From assembly GCF_947495145.1 (NCBI RefSeq), contig NZ_CANLXP010000029.1:1-39372 (forward strand): a DNA stretch of 39,372 nucleotides. Direction: 5' to 3'. This DNA comes from an uncultured Arthrobacter sp. (GTDB taxonomy: Bacteria > Actinomycetota > Actinomycetes > Actinomycetales > Micrococcaceae). Below are positions 23,638 through 31,726 of the stretch, in pieces. The stretch's first letter is position 1; every line of letters begins with the position of its first letter. The position numbers and the translations under genes are program-made. The notes under the pieces were generated by a model. The model searched no databases, was not told where the DNA came from, and saw only the letters and a program-made list of their open reading frames with translations.

Positions 23638-25598
23638 GCGACGCGTGCTGCGGTCCGAACGAGAACGGACCCGAGACAAAAGAGCTGGCCGGACAAGAGC
23701 AGGAGCCGGAGAAGTTTTGGCAGGTAGCCGAAATCCGTCTGGCCCTGATTGCAGGCGTTCTGCTCCTGGCAGGGTGGTTGGCGGACGCCCGCGGGGTCCA
23801 AGGATGGCTCCCGCCTCTTTTGGAAGCGGCTGCACTGCTGCTGGCCGCGTGGACCTTCGTCCCGTCGACACTTCGCCGATTGCTCAAGGGCAAGATCGGA
23901 GTGGGCACCCTCATGACCATCGCAGCCATAGGCGCGCTGCTGCTGGGCCAACTGGCCGAAGCGGCCGCACTCGCGTTCCTGTATGCGATCGCCGAAGGCT
24001 TGGAGGAATACTCGGTGGCCCGGGCCCGCCGCGGCCTTCGCGCACTGCTGGCTCTGGCGCCGAAGGAAGCTCGCGTACTGCGTTCAGGCGTGGAAGTCAC
24101 GGTGGCCCCGGCGGATCTGGTGCCGGGGGACCTGATGGTCGTCCGTCCCGGTGAGCGTATCGCCACCGACGGGACCATCCGGGTTGGTCGCACGGCTCTG
24201 GATACCTCCGCGTTGACGGGTGAATCAGTCCCCGTCGAAGCCGAACCCGGTGATGACGTGTTCGCCGGGTCGATCAACGGGTCCGGGCCACTGGAAGTCC
24301 TTGTCACCTCCACGGCAGAGAATAATTCCCTGGCGCGGATCGTACACATCGTCGAGGCCGAGCAGTCCCGGAAGGGCACTAGCCAGAGACTGGCTGACAG
24401 GATAGCCGGCAAGCTTGTGCCGGGCATCCTGATCGCTGCAGCGCTGATCATAGTTTTCGGATTCATGGTCGGCGAGCCGCTGTTATGGTTCGAACGCGCC
24501 CTGGTGGTCTTGGTGGCCGCCTCACCCTGCGCGTTGGCCATTTCAGTTCCCGTGACGGTTGTTGCCTCCGTCGGGGCCGCCAGCAGGATCGGTGTATTGA
24601 TCAAGGGCGGCGCCGCAGTGGAAACTCTGGGCAAGATCCGCATCATCGCGTTGGACAAGACCGGCACCTTGACCCGGAACAATCCAGCAGTCGTGGAAGT
24701 CACCGCTACTACCTTGGGAGGTGAGGACCACGTCCTGGCGGTGGCTGCGGCTCTTGAGGCCCGCAGCGAACACCCCTTGGCCCGGGCCATCCTCGCCGCC
24801 ACCGGTGTGCCGGCGGAAGCAGCCGATGTCGTCTCCGTTCCCGGGGCAGGCATCCGGGGCACATTGAACGGGTTACCAGTGCGGCTGGGCCGGCCCGACT
24901 GGATCGGCCCCGGCGTCCTGCACGTGGCGGTGGAACGGATGCAACGGGCCGGGGCCACCGCCGTGCTCATTGAGGAGGACGGCGCACTCATCGGTGCTAT
25001 CGCGGTCCGGGACGAACTGCGCCCCGAGGCTCGTGACGTGATTGATCGGCTCTCCACGGCCGGCTACGACACGGTGATGCTCACCGGAGACAACGCCATC
25101 ACCGCTCACGCGCTGGCAGCCGAAGCCGGCATCACCACGGTGCATGCCGATCTCCGGCCGGAGGACAAAGCACAAAGCGTCCGGGCGCTGCAGGCACGCC
25201 GACCCGTCGCCATGGTCGGAGACGGGATCAACGACGCCCCTGCTTTGGCCACAGCGGATATCGGCATCGCCATGGGTGCCATGGGCACGGACGTGGCCAT
25301 CGAAACGGCGGACATCGCGCTCATGGGAGAGGACCTCAACCACTTGCCCAAGGTGCTTAGTCACGCCCGGCGCACCCGTCGCATCATGCTGCAGAACGTA
25401 GGAATGTCGCTGCTGCTCATCGTCGTGCTGATCCCGCTGGCCCTCTTCGGAGTGCTCGGGCTCGCTGCCGTGGTACTGATCCACGAACTGGCCGAAGTCC
25501 TCGTCATCGGCAACGGTTTGCGCGCCGGTCGTGTCACCCGGACGTCACCGGCCCGCACCATTTCCCCGGCCCGGGATACTGCGGGGCTCACCGCATGA
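23634..25598 (+). CDS. P1B-type heavy-metal translocating ATPase (CtpG/CadA-like)
   Basis: It encodes 654 residues with a 4-bp ATGA overlap to the repressor. It has the actuator 'TGESVPVE', the metal-site 'SPCALAISVPV' (Ser297-Pro298-Cys299), the phosphorylation motif 'DKTGTLT' (Asp341), 'EHPLARAI' and 'GDGINDAPALA'. A last-helix motif 'HELAEVLVIGNG' begins at His617. There is no N-terminal HMA domain, only a Cys-Cys pair at residues 5-6. SPC rather than CPC, together with HELAE, recalls mycobacterial CtpG-like and P1B-4-related pumps, so Cd, Zn, Pb or Co is more likely than Cu. Export of divalent metal is inferred from the CadC/CmtR-type repressor. It overlaps lspA by ATGA. Confidence 0.93.
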   Translation: MSDACCGPNENGPETKELAGQEQEPEKFWQVAEIRLALIAGVLLLAGWLADARGVQGWLPPLLEAAALLLAAWTFVPSTLRRLLKGKIGVGTLMTIAAIGALLLGQLAEAAALAFLYAIAEGLEEYSVARARRGLRALLALAPKEARVLRSGVEVTVAPADLVPGDLMVVRPGERIATDGTIRVGRTALDTSALTGESVPVEAEPGDDVFAGSINGSGPLEVLVTSTAENNSLARIVHIVEAEQSRKGTSQRLADRIAGKLVPGILIAAALIIVFGFMVGEPLLWFERALVVLVAASPCALAISVPVTVVASVGAASRIGVLIKGGAAVETLGKIRIIALDKTGTLTRNNPAVVEVTATTLGGEDHVLAVAAALEARSEHPLARAILAATGVPAEAADVVSVPGAGIRGTLNGLPVRLGRPDWIGPGVLHVAVERMQRAGATAVLIEEDGALIGAIAVRDELRPEARDVIDRLSTAGYDTVMLTGDNAITAHALAAEAGITTVHADLRPEDKAQSVRALQARRPVAMVGDGINDAPALATADIGIAMGAMGTDVAIETADIALMGEDLNHLPKVLSHARRTRRIMLQNVGMSLLLIVVLIPLALFGVLGLAAVVLIHELAEVLVIGNGLRAGRVTRTSPARTISPARDTAGLTA

Positions 25599-26203
25599 GC
25601 TGCAGCGCCAGCTCGACCCGCAGAGGACGCCTCCAGAAGCTCGGTGCGCCTGGTGTCTGGCTGGGTGTAGCCGCCTTATTCGCAGCCATGGACCTTGCGG
25701 TGAAGACTCTGGTGGAAGCCCGCCTGGAGGAAGGGCAGTCCGTCGATCTCGGGGTGCTCGACATTCAGCTCGGTTACAACACCGGCGTCGCGTTCAGTAT
25801 TGGTTCCGGCCTGCCGCCCTGGGTGGTCGTTGTACTCACGGGCGCAATCACGGCTGCAGTGGCAGGTTATGTCTGGCGACAGGCATCCAAGCCCAACCAG
25901 CGGTTGTCTCTGTTGGGGCTGAGCGCTGTCTTGGGCGGTGCCGCGGGAAACTTCATCGACCGCCTCGATGGTGCCGGAGTGGTCGACTACTTCCATACGG
26001 GTTGGTTTCCAACCTTCAATGTCGCCGACGTACTCATCACCGTTGGCACAATAGTCCTCGCCATCGCCGCGGTGATGGCTGATTCCCAAGAGTCGGAGCA
26101 CGAGGACGTCGGCGAAAATGATCAGGATCCGAAGAACCATCCATCCGTCAGCAAACCATCCGAACAGGTCTCGACACCGAGTTCTACACAATGTAGAAAT
26201 TAG
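25595..26203 (+). CDS. lspA: Lipoprotein signal peptidase (signal peptidase II)
   Basis: This 202-residue aspartic peptidase cleaves prolipoprotein signal peptides after lipidation. Four membrane helices are visible, with the catalytic aspartates at about 122 ('GNFIDRLDGAGVVDYFH') and 145 ('FNVADVLITVG'). After the last helix an unusual acidic, Ser/Asn-rich tail of about 40 residues follows ('QESEHEDVGENDQDPKNHPS'). The final codons contain the inverted repeat at 26182-26198. It overlaps the ATPase gene by 4 bp. A second, mobile-type lspA linked to cadA genes is a known arrangement in Gram-positives. The TlpA-like lipoprotein encoded downstream would be a natural substrate. Confidence 0.95.
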   Translation: MSCSASSTRRGRLQKLGAPGVWLGVAALFAAMDLAVKTLVEARLEEGQSVDLGVLDIQLGYNTGVAFSIGSGLPPWVVVVLTGAITAAVAGYVWRQASKPNQRLSLLGLSAVLGGAAGNFIDRLDGAGVVDYFHTGWFPTFNVADVLITVGTIVLAIAAVMADSQESEHEDVGENDQDPKNHPSVSKPSEQVSTPSSTQCRN

Positions 26204-26211
26204 GATAAGAT
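26182..26211 (+). promoter_or_regulatory. Palindromic operator overlapping a promoter for the resB operon
   Basis: TTCTACA (26182-26188) and TGTAGAA (26192-26198) are perfect complements around CAA. The dyad resembles the ACA/TGT-type sites of BlaI/CopY repressors. TCTACA (26183-26188) is also a usable -35, spaced 17 bp from TAAGAT (26206-26211). The element lies in the last codons of lspA and would drive the small ORF and resB operon. No BlaI/CopY gene is in the window, so the regulator is unknown. Confidence 0.45.
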
Positions 26212-26239
26212 TTCATCTGGATCGGCAGGAGAATTAGTT

Positions 26240-26410
26240 GTGCTACACATGAATCTGGCTGGGGGTCACGCTCGGCAGAGCGGCGGACTGTCCTTAAGGG
26301 GCCGGTTCAAGCCCACCTATAACTCTCCGGACATGACTCGGACCGCGTCGACGAGGTCGATCGCACGCAACTCTTGGACCAGTGTCGTCATTAGTGCGGT
26401 GACCAGCTGA
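26240..26410 (+). CDS. Small ORF (56 aa) translationally coupled to resB
   Basis: GTG 26240 has a strong AGGAGA (26227-26232) with a 7-nt spacer. The reading frame ends with TGA at 26408-26410, which shares its last base with the resB ATG (TGATG). resB itself has no good ribosome site, so translation of this ORF would feed resB. The product is basic and Ser/Arg-rich with no membrane segment, and I recognise no family. It may be a true small protein or a coupling ORF whose product is unimportant. A second start at ATG 26249 is possible. Confidence 0.5.
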   Translation: MLHMNLAGGHARQSGGLSLRGRFKPTYNSPDMTRTASTRSIARNSWTSVVISAVTS

Positions 26411-28035
26411 TGGCACCTGATTCGCAAACCGAAACACAACCAGGTTCCCTCAATGCAACGGAAATGCTCCAGTGGGCATGGCGCCAGTTGACGAGTATGC
26501 GGACCGCGGTGCAGCTGCTGCTACTGCTCGCCGTCGCGGCTGTGCCCGGCTCGCTGTTCCCGCAACGCCGCGCGAACCCCGCCGTGGTCACTCAGTATCT
26601 GGAAGACAACCCCGACATCGGGCCCTGGATGGACCGGTTTCAGCTGTTCGATGTCTATTCTTCCGCGTGGTTCTCGGCGATCTATCTGCTTCTGTTCATC
26701 TCGCTGATCGGATGTGTAATTCCCCGAGCCGGAGTGTACTGGAAACACATGCGTGCCCGCCCCCCACGCACCCCCCGCCGGCTCTCCCGGATGCCAGAAC
26801 ATGGAACCCTATCCCTACCGGCGCAAACCGCGATGACGCCTGCGTCGGCTGTCGAAGATGCCTCGGGCCTCCTGCGTCGACGGGGTTACCGAGTCCAGGT
26901 TCAGGACGAGGACACCGACACCCCTTCGGTGGCTGCGGAACGGGGATACTTGAAAGAAGCGGGCAATCTGCTCTTTCACGTGTCCCTGATTGGGGTGCTC
27001 ATCTCGGTGGCGGTGGGCGGGCTGTTCGGGTACCGGGGCCAGAAACTGATCATCGAAGGCGAGAGTTTCACCAATACGGAGATCAGCTACGACTTCTTTT
27101 TTCCGGGCACCAACTACGATACGGATTGGCTGGCTCCCTTTTCCCTGACCCTGAATGATTTCGACGTATCGTTTGACCGCAGTGAGACCAACTACGGTAA
27201 TCCGGTAGATTTCACCGCAGCCATGACCACCCGCGAGAACCCGGAGGCCGCGGACCGGATCGAGACGTTGCGGGTGAACGAGCCCATTGGGTTCGGTGGG
27301 ACGAACGTGTACCTCATCGGAAACGGGTACGCCCCGATGATCACGGTACGGGACGGGAATGGAAACATCGCCCTACAGGGGCCGGTGCCGGCATTGCCAC
27401 AGGACCCCACCTACAACTCGAGCATCGTCATCAAGGCCCCGGACGCACAACCGGACCAGCTCGGATTTGTGGGATTCTTCCTGCCTACGGCGGTCGTGGA
27501 CGACAATGGTGTGGCGTTCGGCTCTGACCCCGACCCGTTCAACCCGCAACTGAATCTGAACTCCTACTACGGGGACCTCGGGCTCGATGACGGCACCCCC
27601 GTCAACGTCTACCAGCTCGACACAACCTCCCTGACCCAGCTAAACGGCCGCAACACCCCCGATGGCGGCATAACCCTGGGCGCCTACCAGACGTATGACC
27701 TCCCAGAGGGCAAAGGGTCGATCACCTTCGACGGCCTGAAACGCTACGTTGCATTAGACATTGTCTATGACCCCGGAAAGACCGGGGCGCTGATCTCCAC
27801 GTCACTGGCCCTGACCGGTCTGATTCTCACCCTGACTATCAGCCGCCGACGGGTATGGGTCCGAGCCAGCACCCACGACGACGGCCGCACGCTCATCGAA
27901 TACGGTCTCCTGGCCCGCGGAAAAGACCAGGGCCTCTCCAAGGAAGCCCTAAGCATCGGAGCGGCCCTCGCCGCCCAGTGGTCCAATACGCTTCATCCCG
28001 CCAATCAGCCACAGCAGGAAGGTAGTAAACAGTGA
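26410..28035 (+). CDS. resB: Cytochrome c biogenesis protein ResB
   Basis: This 541-residue System II heme-ligation subunit has N-terminal helices around 30-50 ('AVQLLLLLAVAAVPGSLFP') and 80-100. A third helix lies near 185-205 ('GNLLFHVSLIGVLISVAVGGLFGY'), a large extracytoplasmic domain spans about 205-455, and a last helix lies near 460-480. 'FHVSLIGVL' carries the family's conserved His. With CcsB it exports heme and attaches it to CxxCH apocytochromes. Start ATG 26410 overlaps the stop of the upstream small ORF. The ccsB gene begins in a 4-bp GTGA overlap at its end. Confidence 0.94.
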   Translation: MAPDSQTETQPGSLNATEMLQWAWRQLTSMRTAVQLLLLLAVAAVPGSLFPQRRANPAVVTQYLEDNPDIGPWMDRFQLFDVYSSAWFSAIYLLLFISLIGCVIPRAGVYWKHMRARPPRTPRRLSRMPEHGTLSLPAQTAMTPASAVEDASGLLRRRGYRVQVQDEDTDTPSVAAERGYLKEAGNLLFHVSLIGVLISVAVGGLFGYRGQKLIIEGESFTNTEISYDFFFPGTNYDTDWLAPFSLTLNDFDVSFDRSETNYGNPVDFTAAMTTRENPEAADRIETLRVNEPIGFGGTNVYLIGNGYAPMITVRDGNGNIALQGPVPALPQDPTYNSSIVIKAPDAQPDQLGFVGFFLPTAVVDDNGVAFGSDPDPFNPQLNLNSYYGDLGLDDGTPVNVYQLDTTSLTQLNGRNTPDGGITLGAYQTYDLPEGKGSITFDGLKRYVALDIVYDPGKTGALISTSLALTGLILTLTISRRRVWVRASTHDDGRTLIEYGLLARGKDQGLSKEALSIGAALAAQWSNTLHPANQPQQEGSKQ

Positions 28036-29078
28036 CACCGGTGAACCCGCTACTCGGGGACTACAGCGAGCTGTTCATGCTGCTCGCCGCCCTGACCTAC
28101 ACCATTGCTTTCCTTGCCTTCACGATTGACCTCATGCGAGCGAAAACCATTCCGCCCGAACCGGCGGACGTGGAGGAATCCTCCGAACAGTCCAACCGGT
28201 CCCGCCTTCCTGCACAAGTGGGCGCGGGAGTTGAATGGTCCCACAGCGGCACCAGCCCCAGAGGCGGAAGCCAAGGAAACGCCGGCACCGGTGCGGCGGG
28301 GAGCAGCGGCATGGGATACGAACCGCTGCGCCGGCCCGCCGCCCGGATCGGGGTGGCGGTCAGCGCCATAGGGCTGCTGATCCACCTCACCGGTGTCCTC
28401 ACGCGCGGTATCGCGGCCGGCCGGGTGCCCTGGGGAAACATGTATGAATTTGTGACCACCGGCGCCCTGATGGTCATGGCCGTCTTTTTGATCTGCCTGA
28501 TTTTCCGGGACTTGCGCTTCCTCGGCACACTCATCACCGGGCTGGTGCTGGTCATGCTGATGGCCGGTGCCATCGCCTATCCCACCCCGGTCGCACAGCT
28601 CATACCCGCACTGCAAAGCTACTGGCTCATCATCCATGTCTCCATTGCCGTCCTCGCATCGGCGATTTTCACCTTGACCTTCTGCCTCTCGGTTCTGCAA
28701 CTGATCAAAACCCGGCAAGAACGCGCTGGACGGCCTTCTTCCTCTGGTGTGATGCGTCTGATTCCTTCCGCGAAGGCTCTGGACCAACTGGCGTACCGGC
28801 TCAACGGCATCGGGTTCATCTTCTGGACCTTCACGCTCATGGCCGGCGCAATCTGGGCTGAGGCCGCCTGGGGCCGGTACTGGGGCTGGGACACTAAAGA
28901 AGTCTGGACCTTCGTCATCTGGGTCCTCTACGCCGGTTACCTCCACGCCAGGGCCACTCGCGGATGGGAGGGTAGTAGGGCCGCGTGGCTATCCATCACA
29001 GGGTACCTCTGCGTGGTCTTCAACTTCACCATCGTCAACATGTACTTTGCCGGACTCCACTCATATTCGGGACTGTGA
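28032..29078 (+). CDS. ccsB: Cytochrome c biogenesis protein CcsB/ResC (heme handling, WWD-type)
   Basis: It encodes 348 residues from GTG 28032 (GTGA overlap with resB). A hydrophilic stretch at about 45-100 follows the first helix. Then come several helices, the family signature 'WGRYWGWDTKEVWTFVIWVLYAGYLHAR' (tryptophan-rich, heme-binding loop) and conserved histidines, as in 'LIHVSIAVL' near 200 and 'LHARATRG'. It forms the System II heme exporter/ligase with ResB. A TlpA-like gene follows in the same operon, to reduce the apocytochrome thiols. Confidence 0.95.
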   Translation: MTPVNPLLGDYSELFMLLAALTYTIAFLAFTIDLMRAKTIPPEPADVEESSEQSNRSRLPAQVGAGVEWSHSGTSPRGGSQGNAGTGAAGSSGMGYEPLRRPAARIGVAVSAIGLLIHLTGVLTRGIAAGRVPWGNMYEFVTTGALMVMAVFLICLIFRDLRFLGTLITGLVLVMLMAGAIAYPTPVAQLIPALQSYWLIIHVSIAVLASAIFTLTFCLSVLQLIKTRQERAGRPSSSGVMRLIPSAKALDQLAYRLNGIGFIFWTFTLMAGAIWAEAAWGRYWGWDTKEVWTFVIWVLYAGYLHARATRGWEGSRAAWLSITGYLCVVFNFTIVNMYFAGLHSYSGL

Positions 29079-29128
29079 TGCGCGCACAAACTCGCGCCGC
29101 GCACGCGCGCCGGGAAAAGGAACCTACC

Positions 29129-29743
29129 GTGCCACATCGATTCCCTCCAAGGTCCGCCGGAACGCCTCTGAAATCGCTGGCGGCCGGCCTGACCCTGATC
29201 GTGGGTCTGTCCGGATGCGCGACCAGTGATGCCCTGGCCGAGCAGGCAAACGCCGGGGACAACAAGAACTATATTGCCGGCGACGGGTCAGTGACCGAGT
29301 ATGCCCCGGAGTCCCGGAGCGAACCGGTTGATCTGAGGGGCACTACCTACGACGGGACCGTTGTGGACTCGGCGGACTTCACGGGCCAGGTGACCGTGTT
29401 GAACATCTGGTACGCGGCGTGCGCACCGTGCCGGGTTGAGGCGCCGGACCTGCAGGCGTTGTCCGAGAAGCACCAGCAGTCCGGGGTGCAGTTCATCGGC
29501 GTGAACATCCGTGACGGGGCCGCGACCGCTGCGGCGTTCGAACGCACGTTCGGAATCACCTATCCGAGCATCGATGACACCGACGGGGCTGTGTTGCTGG
29601 CGATGACCGAATATGTGCCGCCGCAGGCGGTGCCCAGCACACTGATCCTGGATCGACAGGGCAGGGTGGCCGGACGGATCATCGGGCTGGCGGAGAAAAG
29701 CACCTTAAACGCGCTGATCACCGATGCGGTCGCCGAACAGTGA
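29129..29743 (+). CDS. TlpA/ResA-like thioredoxin lipoprotein
   Basis: I choose GTG 29129 because AAAAGG lies 9 nt upstream; an in-frame ATG at 29078, overlapping the ccsB stop, would add 17 residues before the signal. The 204-residue form has a lipoprotein signal ending in the lipobox 'LSGC' (Cys30). The thioredoxin fold carries 'WYAACAPC' (Cys98 and Cys101) and the cis-proline region 'AVPSTLILD'. It should take electrons from CcdA and reduce the CxxCH cysteines of apocytochrome c before heme attachment. Maturation needs signal peptidase II, whose gene lies just upstream. It overlaps ccdA by 4 bp (GTGA). Confidence 0.9.
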   Translation: MPHRFPPRSAGTPLKSLAAGLTLIVGLSGCATSDALAEQANAGDNKNYIAGDGSVTEYAPESRSEPVDLRGTTYDGTVVDSADFTGQVTVLNIWYAACAPCRVEAPDLQALSEKHQQSGVQFIGVNIRDGAATAAAFERTFGITYPSIDDTDGAVLLAMTEYVPPQAVPSTLILDRQGRVAGRIIGLAEKSTLNALITDAVAEQ

Positions 29744-30528
29744 CCGTTCCGACCGCGACCCTTCCGACGGCGGTGGGGAATCCTTTCGCCGAAACCATCC
29801 TTAGCGGGTCCCTGCTGCTGGCTATTCCGGTTGCGGTACTGGCCGGGTTGGTGTCCTTCGCGTCCCCGTGCGTGCTGCCACTGGTTCCCGGTTACCTGGG
29901 GTACGTTACCGGGCTCACTGGTGTGGACTTGGAGAAACAGAAGCGTGGGCGCATGTTCGCCGGAATCGCGCTGTTCGTTCTGGGTTTCTCCTTGGTGTTC
30001 ATGGCGGTCGGCGCAATTTTCGGTCAACTCGGGGCGTGGCTGCAAAGCTCCGAGCAGGCCTGGATCACCCAGCTCCTTGGCCTGGTAGTCATCCTGATGG
30101 GTGTGGTGTTCCTGGGCGGGCTGTCTTGGTTCCAGCGTGATGCCAAACTCCAGGCGAAGCCGCCGGCCGGGTTATGGGGAGCTCCCCTTCTGGGCATCAC
30201 ATTTGGGCTGGGATGGGCGCCGTGCATCGGGCCTACCCTTTCAGCTGTTCAGCTGCTGGCTTTCAGCGACGGAGCCGGGGCCGCCAAGGGGGCGTTACTG
30301 ACGTTCTTCTATTGCCTCGGGCTCGGTGTGCCGTTCCTCCTCATAGCCCTCGGCGCACGCCGCGGCATGGGAGCCCTGGGATTCTTCCGCCAGCACCGGG
30401 TCACCTTGCAGCGCACCGGCGGGGCCATCCTGATCTTGCTGGGTCTACTCATGGTTACCGGCCTCTGGGGGATTTGGGTCGCCCAATTACAGGACTGGTT
30501 CGCCAACGACATCAGGATGCCGATCTGA
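29740..30528 (+). CDS. ccdA: CcdA/DsbD-type thiol-electron transporter
   Basis: This 262-residue membrane protein of six or seven helices starts at GTG 29740. The paired cysteines are in 'FASPCVLPLVPGYLGYVTG' near residue 47 and 'GLGWAPCIGPTLSAVQ' near 162, the two conserved motifs of the CcdA/DsbD core. It carries electrons from cytoplasmic thioredoxin across the membrane to TlpA. The resB-ccsB-tlpA-ccdA order with 4-bp overlaps is a complete System II set. The final helix ends in a short outside tail. Confidence 0.95.
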   Translation: MTVPTATLPTAVGNPFAETILSGSLLLAIPVAVLAGLVSFASPCVLPLVPGYLGYVTGLTGVDLEKQKRGRMFAGIALFVLGFSLVFMAVGAIFGQLGAWLQSSEQAWITQLLGLVVILMGVVFLGGLSWFQRDAKLQAKPPAGLWGAPLLGITFGLGWAPCIGPTLSAVQLLAFSDGAGAAKGALLTFFYCLGLGVPFLLIALGARRGMGALGFFRQHRVTLQRTGGAILILLGLLMVTGLWGIWVAQLQDWFANDIRMPI

Positions 30529-30592
30529 TGCAGGGGTTTCACACTCGTCCTGGCCGTGGGTCCCCCACCTGCGGCCGGGAACTCCTCGTCAC

Positions 30593-30620
30593 GGTTTATC
30601 TGGGCTAGCCCAGATAAACC
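30593..30620. promoter_or_regulatory. Perfect 28-bp palindrome between ccdA and the VKOR gene
   Basis: The 14 bases at 30593-30606 (GGTTTATCTGGGCT) are the exact reverse complement of 30607-30620, with no spacer. It lies 65 bp after ccdA and 41 bp before the VKOR gene. A terminator is possible, but there is no T-tract; an operator for a dimeric regulator fits equally. A 13-codon ORF starts at ATG 30623 just behind it and ends in a GTGA overlap with the VKOR start. Confidence 0.6.
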
Positions 30621-30660
30621 ATATGACCAAGCCCTCATCTACTGATTCGGAAGACACCCC

Positions 30661-31299
30661 GTGAGCCAGCACCTCCCCCTCTCCTCGCCCAAGCTTCACG
30701 ACCGCAGGGACGCCAGCACGGCGCGTTTCGCCCGGCACAGCCCCTTCGCGCTCCTACTGCTGATCACAGGCTCGGTGGGATGGGTCGCATCGACGATCCT
30801 CGTTCTGGAACGGCTCGCCGCCTATGAGGATCCCGGTCATGTCACCAGCTGCGACGTCAACCCCTGGGTTTCCTGTGGGCAGGTGTTCAAGACCTGGCAG
30901 GCATCGATATTCGGATTTCCGAACCCGCTGATCGGGGTCGTCGCATTCGCCATCGTCATCACCACCGCCATGGCGCTGCTGGCTGGAGCACGGCTCGGCC
31001 GCTGGTACTGGATCGGGTTGCAGGCCGGTGTCACCGCCGGCTTCGCGTTTGTGGTGTGGCTGTGGAGCCAGGCCCTGTTCGACATCTACATCCTCTGCAT
31101 CTACTGCATGATCGTCTGGGCCATGATGATCCCCCTGTTCATCCTGCTCACCATCCGCAATCTGGTCCACGGGATCATTAGAGCTCCCTCAGCCGTTGTG
31201 CAGTTTGTCTCCGGCTGGGTCTGGACCATCGTTGCGCTGATCTGGGTGGCGACCGCAGCCTCTGTGTTCTTCCGGTTCCTACCCGTCTTCATCCGATGA
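30661..31299 (+). CDS. Vitamin K epoxide reductase family protein (disulfide generator)
   Basis: The protein has 212 residues, four or five membrane helices and the VKOR cysteines: 'SCDVNPWVSCGQVFKTW' (loop pair) and the quinone-side 'LCIYCMIVW' (CxxC). Bacterial VKOR re-oxidises DsbA-like proteins using menaquinone, making disulfides outside the membrane. Its partner is most likely the DsbA-like protein at 34080-34769. The start is GTG 30661, coupled to a 13-codon ORF. Its location after ccdA puts oxidising and reducing thiol systems side by side. Confidence 0.92.
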   Translation: MSQHLPLSSPKLHDRRDASTARFARHSPFALLLLITGSVGWVASTILVLERLAAYEDPGHVTSCDVNPWVSCGQVFKTWQASIFGFPNPLIGVVAFAIVITTAMALLAGARLGRWYWIGLQAGVTAGFAFVVWLWSQALFDIYILCIYCMIVWAMMIPLFILLTIRNLVHGIIRAPSAVVQFVSGWVWTIVALIWVATAASVFFRFLPVFIR

Positions 31300-31402
31300 A
31301 CGAGCACGCTCCATCGACCGGATGACCTCTTTGGTCGTGCCGGGCCCTCGCGGGTCCGCCGCATCCTCCAACCAACCTTCTAGAACCGCCGGAAGAGCAC
31401 TC

Positions 31403-31714
31403 ATGAATAAACGGAACATACAAGCAAACCGGGACCGCCGGGCCCGGCTCCAGGCTTTCCAGGCACAGCAAGAGGCCACTGACCGGCGCAGAAACGTTGC
31501 GGTGTACGGCACGGTGCTCCTGCTGGTTGCCGGCATTGCAGCGGCCGTGACTTTCGTCATCGTCGACGAAATCCGCCAGGACACGGCACTTCGAACCCAG
31601 CTGGCCGTCGACGACGCGGAGGATCCTCCTTCAGAAACCTTCCTGGCCAAATACATACAGGGACCGCAGACCCCCGAAGCGGGCGCTCCCTGTACCGGCG
31701 GTGTCGATGCGTAG
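31403..31714 (+). CDS. Small single-pass membrane protein, 103 aa
   Basis: ATG 31403 has GGAAGAG upstream; the frame is open back to an ATG at 31322, so a 130-residue form is possible. A strongly basic N-terminus ('NKRNIQANRDRRARLQAF') precedes one membrane helix (about 33-53, 'VAVYGTVLLLVAGIAAAVTFVIV'). An acidic outside tail with one cysteine ('GAPCTGG') follows. The N-terminal layout is that of membrane-anchored DsbA-like or DUF3105 proteins whose outer domain is missing, so it may be a shortened relative. It lies between the VKOR gene and a thioredoxin-like gene and probably belongs to the same operon. Confidence 0.6.
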   Translation: MNKRNIQANRDRRARLQAFQAQQEATDRRRNVAVYGTVLLLVAGIAAAVTFVIVDEIRQDTALRTQLAVDDAEDPPSETFLAKYIQGPQTPEAGAPCTGGVDA

Positions 31715-31726
31715 CAGGTGCAGGTG

